Positions 49,682 to 58,975 of a DNA stretch of 62,118 nucleotides are shown piece by piece; position 1 is the first letter of the stretch; each line of letters starts with the position of its first letter. Both the position numbers and the translations under genes were made by a program. Origin of the DNA: Bacteroidales bacterium UBA3764 (GTDB lineage Bacteria > Bacteroidota > Bacteroidia > Bacteroidales > UBA932); contig DFFY01000056.1 of NCBI GenBank assembly GCA_002371115.1, positions 1-62,118 of the forward strand, read 5' to 3'. The notes below the pieces were generated by a model. That model searched no databases, was not told where the DNA came from, and saw only the letters and a program-made list of their open reading frames with translations.

Positions 49682-52083
49682 TGGGTAAAAGAATATACGC
49701 CGCCGTTCTTGGCCTTGTCTTTGTTTTTTGCGCCGCAGCGCAAGAACCGGACTCGCTGCGGGGCATGTACAGGACCTATGCGGCACCGGCGGTGACGGAC
49801 ACCCCGGCGCCCAACGGCTATAAACCCGTGTATATCAGTCATTATGGCAGGCACGGAAGCCGGTATCACCTGGGAAAGAACATTGTGAAAACGCCGCTGG
49901 ACTCCTTGCGTGCCGCCCGGAAGAGAGGAAGCCTGACAGCGCTGGGCGGAACGGTGCTGGAAAGCATAGAAGCCCTGTATGCCGCCAGCGACGGGAAATG
50001 GGGAACGCTCACGCAAAGGGGCGTCTGGGAACACGAAGCCATCGCCGCCAGGATGATGGAACGCTTTCCCTCCGTTTTCAAGGGGAAACGCCACATTGAG
50101 GCCGCCGCCACCATCCGTCCGCGCTGCATCTCCAGCATGAAAGCGGCCACCGGCGTCATGCAAAAGGCCCGTCCCGGCTTGTCCGTCTCTACAGCGGCCG
50201 ATGCTACTACCACCCGGCTCCTCAAGAATGAGGACCTGCTTCCGGAAGCCCAGGCCTGGTATGGTCCAAGACTGGACACGGCAACCCTTGCTGCCGGTCA
50301 TTGGGAACAATGCATCGGCAGGCTTTATACCGACTGCCGCGGCTCTGCCATGGACCAGATGGTGCTGGCCCGCTGGATTTGGCACTGCTGGGCACAGGCC
50401 CCCTGCACCGGAACAGACAGCTTTGACATCACGGCCTGGCTCACGAATGACGAGCTCAAGACCCTGGCCGGCTGGTATGACATGAACCTTCCGCTCAAGT
50501 GCCTCAGAAGCGACATCTTTCTGGAAAGCCGCATTGAAAGCCAGCGCAGCCTGCTGCGGGACATAGTTGACAAGGCCGATGCCGCCCTGGCCCACGGGAA
50601 GACGGCTGCTACGCTCCGGTATGGCCATGACGCCAACCTGGTCCCGCTCATGGGCCTGATGCAAGCAGAAGGCTTCGACGGGGTTTTTGTCCTGAAAGAC
50701 CGGCCTGACGCCCGCTGGAACAGCGCAAGGATGATTCCCATGGGCTCCAACGTGCAGCTGGTGTTCTATAAGAAAGGCCGGAAGGACCCGGTGCTGGTAA
50801 AAGTGCTGTACAACGAGAAAGAAACACGCATCGCCGGGCTGGAGCCCGTGAGCGGACCCTACTACGAGTGGACGGCGCTGAAACGTTTCTGGGGCTGTGC
50901 TCCCCTTGCGCATGAAACCACCCTCGCCGCTCCGGCGGAAGGCTACGCAAGCGCCCGCATCCAACAGGCCATTGACTCGATATCGGCCCTTGGAGGAGGC
51001 CGGGTCATCCTTTCCGGCGGGACCTACCTCTGCGCTCCCCTTGCGCTCAAGAGCGGCGTGGACCTGCACCTGGAAGCAGGCGCCGTGCTGCTGGCATCGG
51101 CACGCCTGGAGGACTATCCCGACAGGGCGCAGACCCGCCATTTTGACACCGACGCCCTGCCCCGCCGCCGCAACATCGCCCTTATCTGGGCCGACGAAGC
51201 CCACGACATCGCCCTTACCGGAAAAGGCGTCATTGACGGGAACGGGTCTTTCCATATCCGGGAAAAACAGGGCGAAAACGGCAACGGGTGGCCTTTTGAG
51301 CGCATTGCATCGGCCCAAGAATCCATTCCGCGGCTGGTCTTCTTAGCCGGTTGCCGGAATGTGCTTGTGGAGGGCGTCACCATGACCAACCAGCCCGCCG
51401 GCTGGGGCTACTGGATACACGACTGCGACAGGGTGCGCTTCTCCGGCTGCACCATCGTCAACGACGTACGCTATCCCAACAACGACGGCATCCACGTCAA
51501 CAGCTCCCGCGACGTCTTTATTTCGGGATGCCACATAGAGGCCGGGGACGATGCCATTGTCGTGCGCGCCAACAGCCGCTCCCTCAGGGAGGACAAGCCC
51601 TGCGAACGCGTTGTGGTCACCGGCTGCGCCCTGAGGAGCTGGTCGTCGGCCGTGCGGATAGGCTGGGTGGGCGACGGCGTCATGCGGGACTGCGCCTTCA
51701 CGCGGCTGCACATCTGGGACTCCTCCAACGGAATCGGCTGCTATCTCCCGCCGTTCAAGTATATTGAAGCCTCCAACGACTACGGCCGCGAAAGCACCCT
51801 CATAGAAGATTTCTGGTGCGACGACATCGCCATGGACCAGGTTTACGGGAATCCGGTCTATTTTGCCATTCCGGCCGACGACCCCAAGGTGCGTGTATCG
51901 GCCTTCAGGGACATGCGGTTCAACAACATCCGCTGCCGGGCGCTGTTTTTCCCCTACATTAGCCGGCGGGCCGACGTGGATGTTTCCGGCATCCGTTTCA
52001 CGGGCTGCACCTTTCTGCAATGCGCCCCTTCCGATTTTCCCGGAGAGGCCAGGCAGCATGGTTATGTACTGCGTAAAAACTAG
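49678..52083 (+). CDS. Histidine phosphatase fused to a GH28-like beta-helix
   Basis: 801 residues with a signal peptide. Residues about 25-415 are a histidine acid phosphatase (MINPP/phytase-like): VYISHYGRHGSRYHLG with the RHG catalytic site at 58-60, and LRYGHDANLVPL near 315 with the HD acid. Residues 420-801 form a GH28-type parallel beta-helix (GGGRVILSGGTYLCAPLALK, GKGVIDGNG, YPNNDGIHVNSS near 600, EAGDDAIVVR near 620). The usual GHG motif appears replaced by SSAVRIGW. The fusion suggests removal of phosphate and cleavage of a uronic or related glycosidic bond in one substrate. No break in frame is visible at the joint. Confidence 0.88.
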   Translation: MMGKRIYAAVLGLVFVFCAAAQEPDSLRGMYRTYAAPAVTDTPAPNGYKPVYISHYGRHGSRYHLGKNIVKTPLDSLRAARKRGSLTALGGTVLESIEALYAASDGKWGTLTQRGVWEHEAIAARMMERFPSVFKGKRHIEAAATIRPRCISSMKAATGVMQKARPGLSVSTAADATTTRLLKNEDLLPEAQAWYGPRLDTATLAAGHWEQCIGRLYTDCRGSAMDQMVLARWIWHCWAQAPCTGTDSFDITAWLTNDELKTLAGWYDMNLPLKCLRSDIFLESRIESQRSLLRDIVDKADAALAHGKTAATLRYGHDANLVPLMGLMQAEGFDGVFVLKDRPDARWNSARMIPMGSNVQLVFYKKGRKDPVLVKVLYNEKETRIAGLEPVSGPYYEWTALKRFWGCAPLAHETTLAAPAEGYASARIQQAIDSISALGGGRVILSGGTYLCAPLALKSGVDLHLEAGAVLLASARLEDYPDRAQTRHFDTDALPRRRNIALIWADEAHDIALTGKGVIDGNGSFHIREKQGENGNGWPFERIASAQESIPRLVFLAGCRNVLVEGVTMTNQPAGWGYWIHDCDRVRFSGCTIVNDVRYPNNDGIHVNSSRDVFISGCHIEAGDDAIVVRANSRSLREDKPCERVVVTGCALRSWSSAVRIGWVGDGVMRDCAFTRLHIWDSSNGIGCYLPPFKYIEASNDYGRESTLIEDFWCDDIAMDQVYGNPVYFAIPADDPKVRVSAFRDMRFNNIRCRALFFPYISRRADVDVSGIRFTGCTFLQCAPSDFPGEARQHGYVLRKN

Positions 52084-52089
52084 TTGACT

Positions 52090-53256
52090 ATGAAAAATTT
52101 CCATTTTACCGTTCTCCTCCTCGCCCTTTTGGCGGCCTGTACCCAGGGCAAGCCGGATTACTATGTCTGCGCCTACGTGTGGCCCTCCTGTCACGACGAC
52201 TCCCTGGCCCATGCCTGGATATGGCCGCAGGGCGAGGGTGAATGGGAAGTCATCAAACAGGGGGATCCCCGCTTCGAAGGGCATTACCAACCCCGCCGGC
52301 CGCTGCTCGGGTACGGCATGGACGATGACCCCGAAGTGGTTGAGCAGTGGATTCAACTGGCGCTGAGCCACGGCGTAAACACCTTCATCTACGACTGGTA
52401 CTGGTACACCGACCCAAACGGTTACCATGGGCCTTTCCTGGAAGACGCCCTGGACAAAGGCTTCCTGGGTGCTCCCTCCAACCGCAAGATGAACTTTTAC
52501 CTCATGTACGCCAACCACGACGTGAAGTACAATTACTGGAATCCGCACAAATGGGGCGACAACACGGACCGGCTGTTCAACCCGCGCGTGGGCATGGAAG
52601 ACTGGAAAAAGATAGTGGACCGGGTTATTACGCAGTATTTCCACCTTCCCAACTACGTGAAAATTGACGGCTGCCCGGTATTCGCCATGTTCAATGCCGA
52701 TATTTTCAAGCAAGGCTTCAGCACGGAAGAAGAAGCGGCGGAGGCCATGGCGTACTTCCGGGACCAGGTGAAGAAGGCCGGCTTCCCGGGCCTCCACCTG
52801 CAGCTCACTCCCGGCGGCGGAAGCGACCCCTCCCCTTCCAGGCAGGAGCACATGAAAGACAACATCCGGCTCCTGGGCATCAACAGCATTGCCTTCTACA
52901 ACATGGGCGGGTTCAACTGCGACTACATCATCCACAACGAAAACGCGATACGGATGCGGAACAACACGGATGCGGCCTACGACATTCCCCTCTTCCCCAC
53001 CGTGTCCATCGGCTGGGACGACTCACCCCGCTTTCCTGCGAAAGGGGCGCAGCACGTCACCCGCTTCCACAACACGCCCGAGGTCTTCGGCTCTTATCTT
53101 GAGACGGCAAAGGCGTATGCCGATGCCCACCCCGACCAGCCGCGCTTTGTCATGATCAACGCCTGGAACGAGTGGGTGGAAGGCAGCTGCCTCCTGCCCG
53201 ACCGACTCAACGGCTACGGCTATCTGGAACAGGTAAAAAGGATTTTCGGCGAATGA
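52090..53256 (+). CDS. WbsX/GH99-like lipoprotein
   Basis: 388 residues. The lipobox is LLAAC. The body matches the GH99-like/WbsX group of TIM-barrel proteins: YYVCAYVWPSCHDD, RPLLGYGMDDDPEVVEQWIQ, GVNTFIYDWYWY, NEWVEGSCLLPD at the end. Members act as endo-alpha-mannosidases or related enzymes, but this branch is mostly unstudied. The ATG at 52090 is preferred to a TTG 6 bp upstream. The 3' end overlaps the convergent regulator gene by 50 bp. It is the last gene of the operon. Confidence 0.8.
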   Translation: MKNFHFTVLLLALLAACTQGKPDYYVCAYVWPSCHDDSLAHAWIWPQGEGEWEVIKQGDPRFEGHYQPRRPLLGYGMDDDPEVVEQWIQLALSHGVNTFIYDWYWYTDPNGYHGPFLEDALDKGFLGAPSNRKMNFYLMYANHDVKYNYWNPHKWGDNTDRLFNPRVGMEDWKKIVDRVITQYFHLPNYVKIDGCPVFAMFNADIFKQGFSTEEEAAEAMAYFRDQVKKAGFPGLHLQLTPGGGSDPSPSRQEHMKDNIRLLGINSIAFYNMGGFNCDYIIHNENAIRMRNNTDAAYDIPLFPTVSIGWDDSPRFPAKGAQHVTRFHNTPEVFGSYLETAKAYADAHPDQPRFVMINAWNEWVEGSCLLPDRLNGYGYLEQVKRIFGE

Positions 53257-54262
53257 GGCGGAAGGGGTTGTGCACTTTGGAGCGGGTGCCGCTCAGGATC
53301 ATGTCCGCGGCGGTCCGCCCCATGGCGGGGAAGTCGGTGGAGAGCACGGTAAGGCCGCCCATGACCAGCTCATTCAGGGGCATCTCATTATAGGAGATAA
53401 TTTTTACATCCTTGCCCGGAACCAGGCCGGCGCTGCGGATGCTGGCATCCAGCTCCACCAGGCCGGAGTCCAGCTGGCTGTTGAGGACCAGGGCGACGTC
53501 ACCGGGATTCCAAGTTTCGGGGATGCTGCGGAAAACGGACAGCCTGATCCCCGTTTCCCGGGCAAAATCTTTTACGGATTCCAGAATCAGGTTTCCGTAC
53601 AGGCTGCGTGGCAGGACAATCACCTTCAAGTTTCCGCCCCAGCGGAGGATGTCCGCGCGGGCGCAGGCCAGGCCCTGGGCGGCATCGTTTCTGAAATCCT
53701 GGTACACCACGCCGTAGTCTCCGGGTATTCCCCGGAGCCAATTGTCCAGCATAATCAGTTTACGGGCGGGGATGCAGCTTATGATTTTTGTCGCACGCGC
53801 CTGCGTCTGCGCATCCAGCGGAAAATGGGGGCTCACGACATAGTAGTCGTACAGGTCCAGGTTATGGGTCAGATAATATTCCAGCAGGTCCACGTCCTGG
53901 TTGTGCTGCAAGATGGTAATATGGGCGTTTCCCTCCAGGGTTTCCTGGAAATTGCGGAGTATGATTTGGTTATACACGCTTTGTTTGTCCAGAAGGACCA
54001 GGATTTCCCGGAAACGGGTGCCATCCTTTGCCGCCACATAAATGCCTTTTCCCTGCCAGGCCGTGAGCAGGTTGTCCCGGACAAGGGCATTGTAGGCTTT
54101 TTTGACCGTTTCGCGGGAAATATCCAGCATGATGGCCAGTTGGTTCATGGAGGGCAGGCGCTCTCCCGGGACAAGGACGCCGCTCCGGATCTGCTGCCGG
54201 AGCTGGTTGCAGATTTGGACAAAAATGGGCGTATTTCCGGCTTTGTCGATACGGATGTTCAT
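53207..54262 (-). CDS. GntR-type regulator with LacI-like sensor domain
   Basis: 351 residues. The N-terminal GntR winged helix (GNTPIFVQICNQLRQQIRSG, LAIMLDISRETVKKAYNALV) is followed by a periplasmic-binding-protein-like sensor (FREILVLLDKQSVYNQIILR, GDVALVLNSQLDSGLVELDA). It probably senses a sugar or phosphosugar and controls the divergent MFS operon. The ATG at 54262 follows a TATCTTTG box (54274-54267) by only 4 nt. A tandem TGTGGTGCG repeat lies in the shared intergenic space. Confidence 0.9.
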   Translation of the reverse strand: MNIRIDKAGNTPIFVQICNQLRQQIRSGVLVPGERLPSMNQLAIMLDISRETVKKAYNALVRDNLLTAWQGKGIYVAAKDGTRFREILVLLDKQSVYNQIILRNFQETLEGNAHITILQHNQDVDLLEYYLTHNLDLYDYYVVSPHFPLDAQTQARATKIISCIPARKLIMLDNWLRGIPGDYGVVYQDFRNDAAQGLACARADILRWGGNLKVIVLPRSLYGNLILESVKDFARETGIRLSVFRSIPETWNPGDVALVLNSQLDSGLVELDASIRSAGLVPGKDVKIISYNEMPLNELVMGGLTVLSTDFPAMGRTAADMILSGTRSKVHNPFRLIRRKSFLPVPDSRSR

Positions 54263-54290
54263 GCAACAAAGATACGAATTTTTCAATAAC

Positions 54291-54310
54291 TGTGGTGCGC
54301 TGTGGTGCGG
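54291..54310. promoter_or_regulatory. Tandem repeat operator between regulator and MFS gene
   Basis: TGTGGTGCGC followed by TGTGGTGCGG lies between the GntR gene's -7 box and the MFS -7 box TATATTTG (54327-54334). This is the expected place for the regulator to bind. Confidence 0.5.
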
Positions 54311-54349
54311 CTGTTTAAAAAATTCCTATATTTGTAAAAAGCTGATACT

Positions 54350-55645
54350 ATGACAACCACTAAAAGCTGGTACAAATGGGAGGTCCTCCTGCTGCTGTGG
54401 ATGGCCTTCCTCCTGAATCAGGGAGACCGCCAGGTCTTCAATACGGTGCTTCCGGCCATCCGGGACGCCCTGAACCTGACCGACACCTCGGTGGGCTGGA
54501 TAGCCACCATCTTCAACTTGTTCTACGCCATCATGGTGCCCATCGGCGGCTGGGCCGGAGACCGATTCAGCCGGAAATGGGTGACCACCGTGAGCATTCT
54601 CTTCTGGAGCGTGGCCACCATGTTCACGGGCCTGGCCACCAGTTTCATGTGGCTGGTTATCCTGCGCTCGGTAGCCACCGGCGGCGGCGAAGCCTTCTTT
54701 GGCCCGGCCAACTATTCCCTGCTGGGACAATACCATACGGATACCCGCGCCCGCGCCATGTCCATCCACCAGACCGCCTACTACGTGGGCGTCATCCTGG
54801 CCGGATGGCTGGCCGGACTCATTGCCGACAAAATGGGCTGGAAGTACTCCTTCATCATTTTTGGCGTGGCAGGCATCGTATGGGGCATCCTGATGATTAT
54901 CCGGCTCAAGGACTATGCAGATCCTTCGGCTTCGCCTCAGGATGACAGCTATCGTTCGCCTCAGGATGACAATTGTCATTCTGAGCGCAGCGAAGAATCT
55001 CGCAAGCCCGGTTTCTTTGACGGATTCAAGACCGTTTTCATCACGCCCACGGCCTGCATGCTTACCATCGGCTTCAGCGGACTCATCTTCGTTATCACCG
55101 GTTACATGACCTGGGTTCCGGCCTACCTTCAGGAGGAGTTTGGGCAGAGCCAGGCCGCGGCCGGCTTCAATTCCATGTTCTGGACCTATGTCGCCGCTTT
55201 TATCGGCGTACTCATTGCGGGGACCCTGTCGGACAAGCTGGCCGCCGGAAACCGCAAAATCAGGATGACCCTCCAGGCCGCAGGCCTGCTGGGCGGCGCC
55301 GTGTTCCTGTTCCTGATGGGCGGACATCCCAGCCTCTGGCTCCTGTATATCAGCTTTGCCGGCTGGGGCTTTTTCCGGGCGTTCTTTGACGCCAACACAT
55401 ACGCCGTCCTATATGACGTCACACCCGAGCACCTGCATGCCAGCTGCTCCAGCGCCATGATCATGACCGGATTCGGCGTGGGCGCCCTGGCGCCGGTCAT
55501 CCTGGGCGCCCTCAAAGAAAGCATGGGCAGTCTCAGCGCCACCTTCCCCATCCTGGGCGGCATCTGGGTGGTTTGCAGCATACTCATGTTCCTCGTTGCC
55601 AGAACAAGCTATCAGAAAGACTATAACAACTTACATCATGAATAA
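54350..55645 (+). CDS. MFS sugar transporter with repeat-derived loop
   Basis: 431 residues with about 12 membrane helices. It starts WEVLLLLWMAFLLNQGDRQVF; the loop 2 motif is GGWAGDRFSRKWV. It imports a small organic solute, probably the sugar acid or sugar released by the adjacent operons. Residues 190-219 (DPSASPQDDSYRSPQ, then DDNCHSERSEESRKP) are encoded by dispersed repeat DNA and fall in the central cytoplasmic loop between helices 6 and 7, which tolerates insertion. It overlaps the isomerase gene by 8 bp. Confidence 0.9.
   Translation: MTTTKSWYKWEVLLLLWMAFLLNQGDRQVFNTVLPAIRDALNLTDTSVGWIATIFNLFYAIMVPIGGWAGDRFSRKWVTTVSILFWSVATMFTGLATSFMWLVILRSVATGGGEAFFGPANYSLLGQYHTDTRARAMSIHQTAYYVGVILAGWLAGLIADKMGWKYSFIIFGVAGIVWGILMIIRLKDYADPSASPQDDSYRSPQDDNCHSERSEESRKPGFFDGFKTVFITPTACMLTIGFSGLIFVITGYMTWVPAYLQEEFGQSQAAAGFNSMFWTYVAAFIGVLIAGTLSDKLAAGNRKIRMTLQAAGLLGGAVFLFLMGGHPSLWLLYISFAGWGFFRAFFDANTYAVLYDVTPEHLHASCSSAMIMTGFGVGALAPVILGALKESMGSLSATFPILGGIWVVCSILMFLVARTSYQKDYNNLHHE
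54918..55008. repeat. Inverted dispersed repeats inside the MFS gene
   Basis: GATCCTTCGGCTTCGCCTCA then GGATGACA (54919 onwards) faces TGTCATTCTGAGCGCAGCG then AAGAATCT (to about 55003). A partial third unit lies between (TCGCCTCAGGATGACA). The right arm resembles the repeat inside aroC near 1170. Confidence 0.85.
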
Positions 55646-57101
55646 GACAGACAAAATTCGGAAACCAAAAGCGGGGCTTCTGCTCATTGCCTCTCCCCGC
55701 TTCAAGAACCTGTATGGCCCCAAGCGCGGCACCTATGGCGAGCGCAAGGACAAGGCCGTGAAGGAAATCAAGGCCACCATGGACTTCCTGGACCTGGTGG
55801 ACCCGGGCATTGTCTATGAGCGCGAAGACGCAGAAAAGGCGCTGAACCTCTTTTTCGCGGAAAAGGTGGACTTCGTGTATGCGGAATTCCTCTCCTGGAG
55901 CGAGGACTTTGCCTGGATTCGGTTCCTTCGCGACTGCCCGGACATGCCCATCATCTTCTGCAACGTAGCCAAGCCCAGAATGACCTTTGAGACCACCCTG
56001 GACGAAGACGACTTTGTGGATTACCTCTGCGCCGGCACGCTAGTGGGCTCGCTGGAAGGCTCCGGCAGCCTCAAGCGCATCCCCAGAAAGGGCGTCCGCA
56101 CCGTGATGGGCACCCGTGCGGAAATTACGGAAAAGGTCCGCGTTTTTGCCACCGCCGCCCGCACCCGCAGCATCCTGCGCCATTCCAACGTGGGCCTCAT
56201 GGCCAACATGAACGAGGCCATGTGGAGCACCTATTTCGACAATTACGACCTCTTCACCAAGATAGGCCCGGAAATCCATTACCTGCCCTACAGCGACTAT
56301 GGCACCGAAATTGACAACCTCACCGACGAAGAGGTAAAAGCCTATGCCCAGGAGCTCACGTCCAAGTACAAGATGATGGACGATGTGGAATACGACAAGT
56401 TCATCGGCTGCGTGAAGGCCACCCTCGCCATCAAGAAGCTGGCCCAGAAGAACGACATCGACTGCTATGTCTATAACGACATCGACCAGGCCACGTTCCG
56501 CACCGCCGGCTGCCGGGCAGGCTTCTACCCGCAGTGGTTCAACGAGAACGTAAGCGTCCTGGTACCGGAGGCCGACATTGGCGCAGGACTGGCCACCTAC
56601 ATCCTCAAGCTCATCAGCGGCAAGAACGTGAATTTCATCGAACCGTTCCACATTGAGGACGATTTTGGCACCTTTGCCGGCGGCCATGCCGGTCCCAACG
56701 ACCACAACGACCCCGCCTGGCAGGACAACGTGATTATCTCCCGCGACGTCCGCTTTGCCAAGACATCCTGGAAGTATGCCGGTGCCCCGTTCGCCTGGTA
56801 CCGGATCAGCCCGGGCCTCAAGACCGTATGCGGCCTGTATGAGGAGGACGGCAAGTACAAGCTGGTCACCTTCATGGCGGAGAGCCTGAGCGAGAAAGAC
56901 ACGCCGCAGAGCGCCAAGAAACACCTCCTGGCTACCTACAGCCACACCATCTTCCGCCCGCAGGTGCCGGTGAAAGAACTCTTCGAAAAGGTGCTCCGGG
57001 TGGGCGTCACCCAGCACTACGCCATTGCCGACGGAGACTGGCGCCCGCAGCTGGAAGCCTTTGCAGAAATCATGGGATTTGAATTTTATAATATCGGTTA
57101 G
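55638..57101 (+). CDS. FucI/AraA-like sugar isomerase family protein
   Basis: 487 residues. The plan and segments (SPRFKNLYGPKRGTYGERK, VLVPEADIGAGLATYILKLI, FAGGHAGPNDHNDPAWQDNV) match the L-fucose/L-arabinose isomerase-like group. It should convert an aldose to a ketose or act on a related sugar. The sugar cannot be named. It is co-transcribed with the MFS gene (8-bp overlap) and the phosphomannose-isomerase-like gene 2 bp downstream. Confidence 0.8.
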   Translation: MNKTDKIRKPKAGLLLIASPRFKNLYGPKRGTYGERKDKAVKEIKATMDFLDLVDPGIVYEREDAEKALNLFFAEKVDFVYAEFLSWSEDFAWIRFLRDCPDMPIIFCNVAKPRMTFETTLDEDDFVDYLCAGTLVGSLEGSGSLKRIPRKGVRTVMGTRAEITEKVRVFATAARTRSILRHSNVGLMANMNEAMWSTYFDNYDLFTKIGPEIHYLPYSDYGTEIDNLTDEEVKAYAQELTSKYKMMDDVEYDKFIGCVKATLAIKKLAQKNDIDCYVYNDIDQATFRTAGCRAGFYPQWFNENVSVLVPEADIGAGLATYILKLISGKNVNFIEPFHIEDDFGTFAGGHAGPNDHNDPAWQDNVIISRDVRFAKTSWKYAGAPFAWYRISPGLKTVCGLYEEDGKYKLVTFMAESLSEKDTPQSAKKHLLATYSHTIFRPQVPVKELFEKVLRVGVTQHYAIADGDWRPQLEAFAEIMGFEFYNIG

Positions 57102-57103
57102 TT

Positions 57104-58975
57104 ATGAGTTTTATGTACAACCCGTTCCCCTTTCACGACCCCAAACCCGTGAACAGGCCGGAACTCAGCAAAAAAACAATTGATTCCATCGTAGCCGGCG
57201 GGAACCAGCACGTAGCCAAAGCCTTCATCACCGCCATCGCCCCCAAGGTGGAGAAGGAAGGCGCCATTGTGGCCTTCGACGGTTACACCACCACCAAATG
57301 GGACCTCCTGGTGAGCCTGCTGGCCCGCGAGTGCGACGTCTTTGGTTTCAAGATTGAATTCGTGGACAGCTACCAGCGCACCTTCAAGAGCGGCGCGGAA
57401 ATTGACGCCATCATCGACCCGCTCCTCATCTGGGACAAGAAGATTGACCCTACGCTGCTTTACGGGAAGGTGTACCACGGCGGTTATATCGGCCTCATGG
57501 AACCGGAGAAGGTAGAAGCCTTCAAGAAAGAAATACCGGCCCTGAAGGCGCCCGGAACGCTGGTGGTGGTGTATGGCTACGGTTCCCTCATCAAGGAATT
57601 CCGCCCGCTGTACGACGTAAAATGCTGGTTCGACATTACCCCCATGAACAGCATGCTGCGCATCCGCGCCGGGGAATACGCCAACCTGGGCAAAAAGCAT
57701 ACGGGCATCATCAACCGCACCATCCGCCGCTGCTACTACTGCGACTTCGAGAACGCCGTGCAGCTGCGCAAGGAGCTCTTTGCCACCGGTGAACTGGACT
57801 GGTTCTTCCTGGACAACGACCGCACCAAACTGCAAATGATGCCGTTCTCCGCTTTTGCCGATATTTGCGCCCAGCTGGTGAAATACCCCTTCCGCGCCAA
57901 GCCCTGCTACCTGGAAGGCGTCTGGGGCGGCAGCTACATGAAACGGCTGCGCAACCTGCCCGACGAGATGCGCAACTGCGCCTGGATATTCGACTTTATT
58001 CCCATGGAGGTGAGCGTGGTGGTGGAAGCCGGTGCAGAGAAACTGGACATCAACTACTGCTCCTTCGTTCACAAGGAGGGCGTGAACCTGATGGGCCAAA
58101 AGGCCGTGGAACACTTTGCCGGGTACTTCCCCATCCGCTTCAACTACGACGACAGCTATCACTCCACGGGCAACATGTCCATCCAGTGCCACTCCGGCGG
58201 CCAGTTCAATATAGAGAACTACAACGAGTTCGGCCGGCAGGACGAGAGCTACTACGTGGTGGTCACCGGCCACGAGGCCAAGACCTTCATCGGCTTCCGG
58301 GACGATGCCGACATCCCCGCCTTCTTCAAGGAAATTGAAGCGGCCGACACGGAGCACAAAGTGTGCGACTACATGAAGTACGTGAGCTACGAGGAATCCA
58401 AACCGGGCCTGCAGGTGATGCTGCCCGCCGGAACCATCCACTCCAGCGGCCGCAACCAGGTAATCCTGGAGATTGGCTCCCTGACCATCGGCTCCTATAC
58501 GTACAAGATGTACGACTATCTGCGCCTGGACTTTGACGGCAAGCAACGCCCCATCCATACCAAGCTGGGAGAGGAAAATGTGGCGCAGCACCGCCGCTAC
58601 AGCGTAATCCACGACCCCAACAGCCCGGATTACATTGTCCAGAAGCCCCGCCTGGACTGCAAGGGAGACGGCTGGGAAGAATACATCCTGGGAGAGAATC
58701 CGCAGATGTACATCTCCCTGCGTCGCCTGGAGTTTGAAAAAGCCTGCCAGCAGGACACCAAGGGCGAAAAATTCCATGTCCTGACGCTGGTGGACGGCGA
58801 TGCCGTGCTTGTCCGCAGCATCGACCATCCGGAGCGCTGCTTCAAGATGGACTTCATGGATATTGTCTGCGTTCCTGCCGATATGGGCAAGTACGAGATT
58901 GTCAACCTGGGCAAGGAACCCATCCGGGTCCACAAAACCACCCTCAGGGAGGGCTTCGAGCATGACCCGAGATAA
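57104..58975 (+). CDS. Class I mannose-6-phosphate isomerase-like protein
   Basis: 623 residues. The N-terminal part looks kinase-like (AIVAFDGYTTTKWDLLVSLL) but lacks a clear P-loop. The C-terminal cupin region carries MSIQCHSGGQFNIENYNEFG, DESYYVVVTG and LPAGTIHSSGRN, with Gln, His, Glu and His matching the zinc site of ManA-type isomerases. Long versions like this occur in Bacteroidetes sugar clusters. With the FucI-like and ROK proteins it probably completes a pathway to a fructose-phosphate intermediate. Confidence 0.75.
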   Translation: MSFMYNPFPFHDPKPVNRPELSKKTIDSIVAGGNQHVAKAFITAIAPKVEKEGAIVAFDGYTTTKWDLLVSLLARECDVFGFKIEFVDSYQRTFKSGAEIDAIIDPLLIWDKKIDPTLLYGKVYHGGYIGLMEPEKVEAFKKEIPALKAPGTLVVVYGYGSLIKEFRPLYDVKCWFDITPMNSMLRIRAGEYANLGKKHTGIINRTIRRCYYCDFENAVQLRKELFATGELDWFFLDNDRTKLQMMPFSAFADICAQLVKYPFRAKPCYLEGVWGGSYMKRLRNLPDEMRNCAWIFDFIPMEVSVVVEAGAEKLDINYCSFVHKEGVNLMGQKAVEHFAGYFPIRFNYDDSYHSTGNMSIQCHSGGQFNIENYNEFGRQDESYYVVVTGHEAKTFIGFRDDADIPAFFKEIEAADTEHKVCDYMKYVSYEESKPGLQVMLPAGTIHSSGRNQVILEIGSLTIGSYTYKMYDYLRLDFDGKQRPIHTKLGEENVAQHRRYSVIHDPNSPDYIVQKPRLDCKGDGWEEYILGENPQMYISLRRLEFEKACQQDTKGEKFHVLTLVDGDAVLVRSIDHPERCFKMDFMDIVCVPADMGKYEIVNLGKEPIRVHKTTLREGFEHDPR

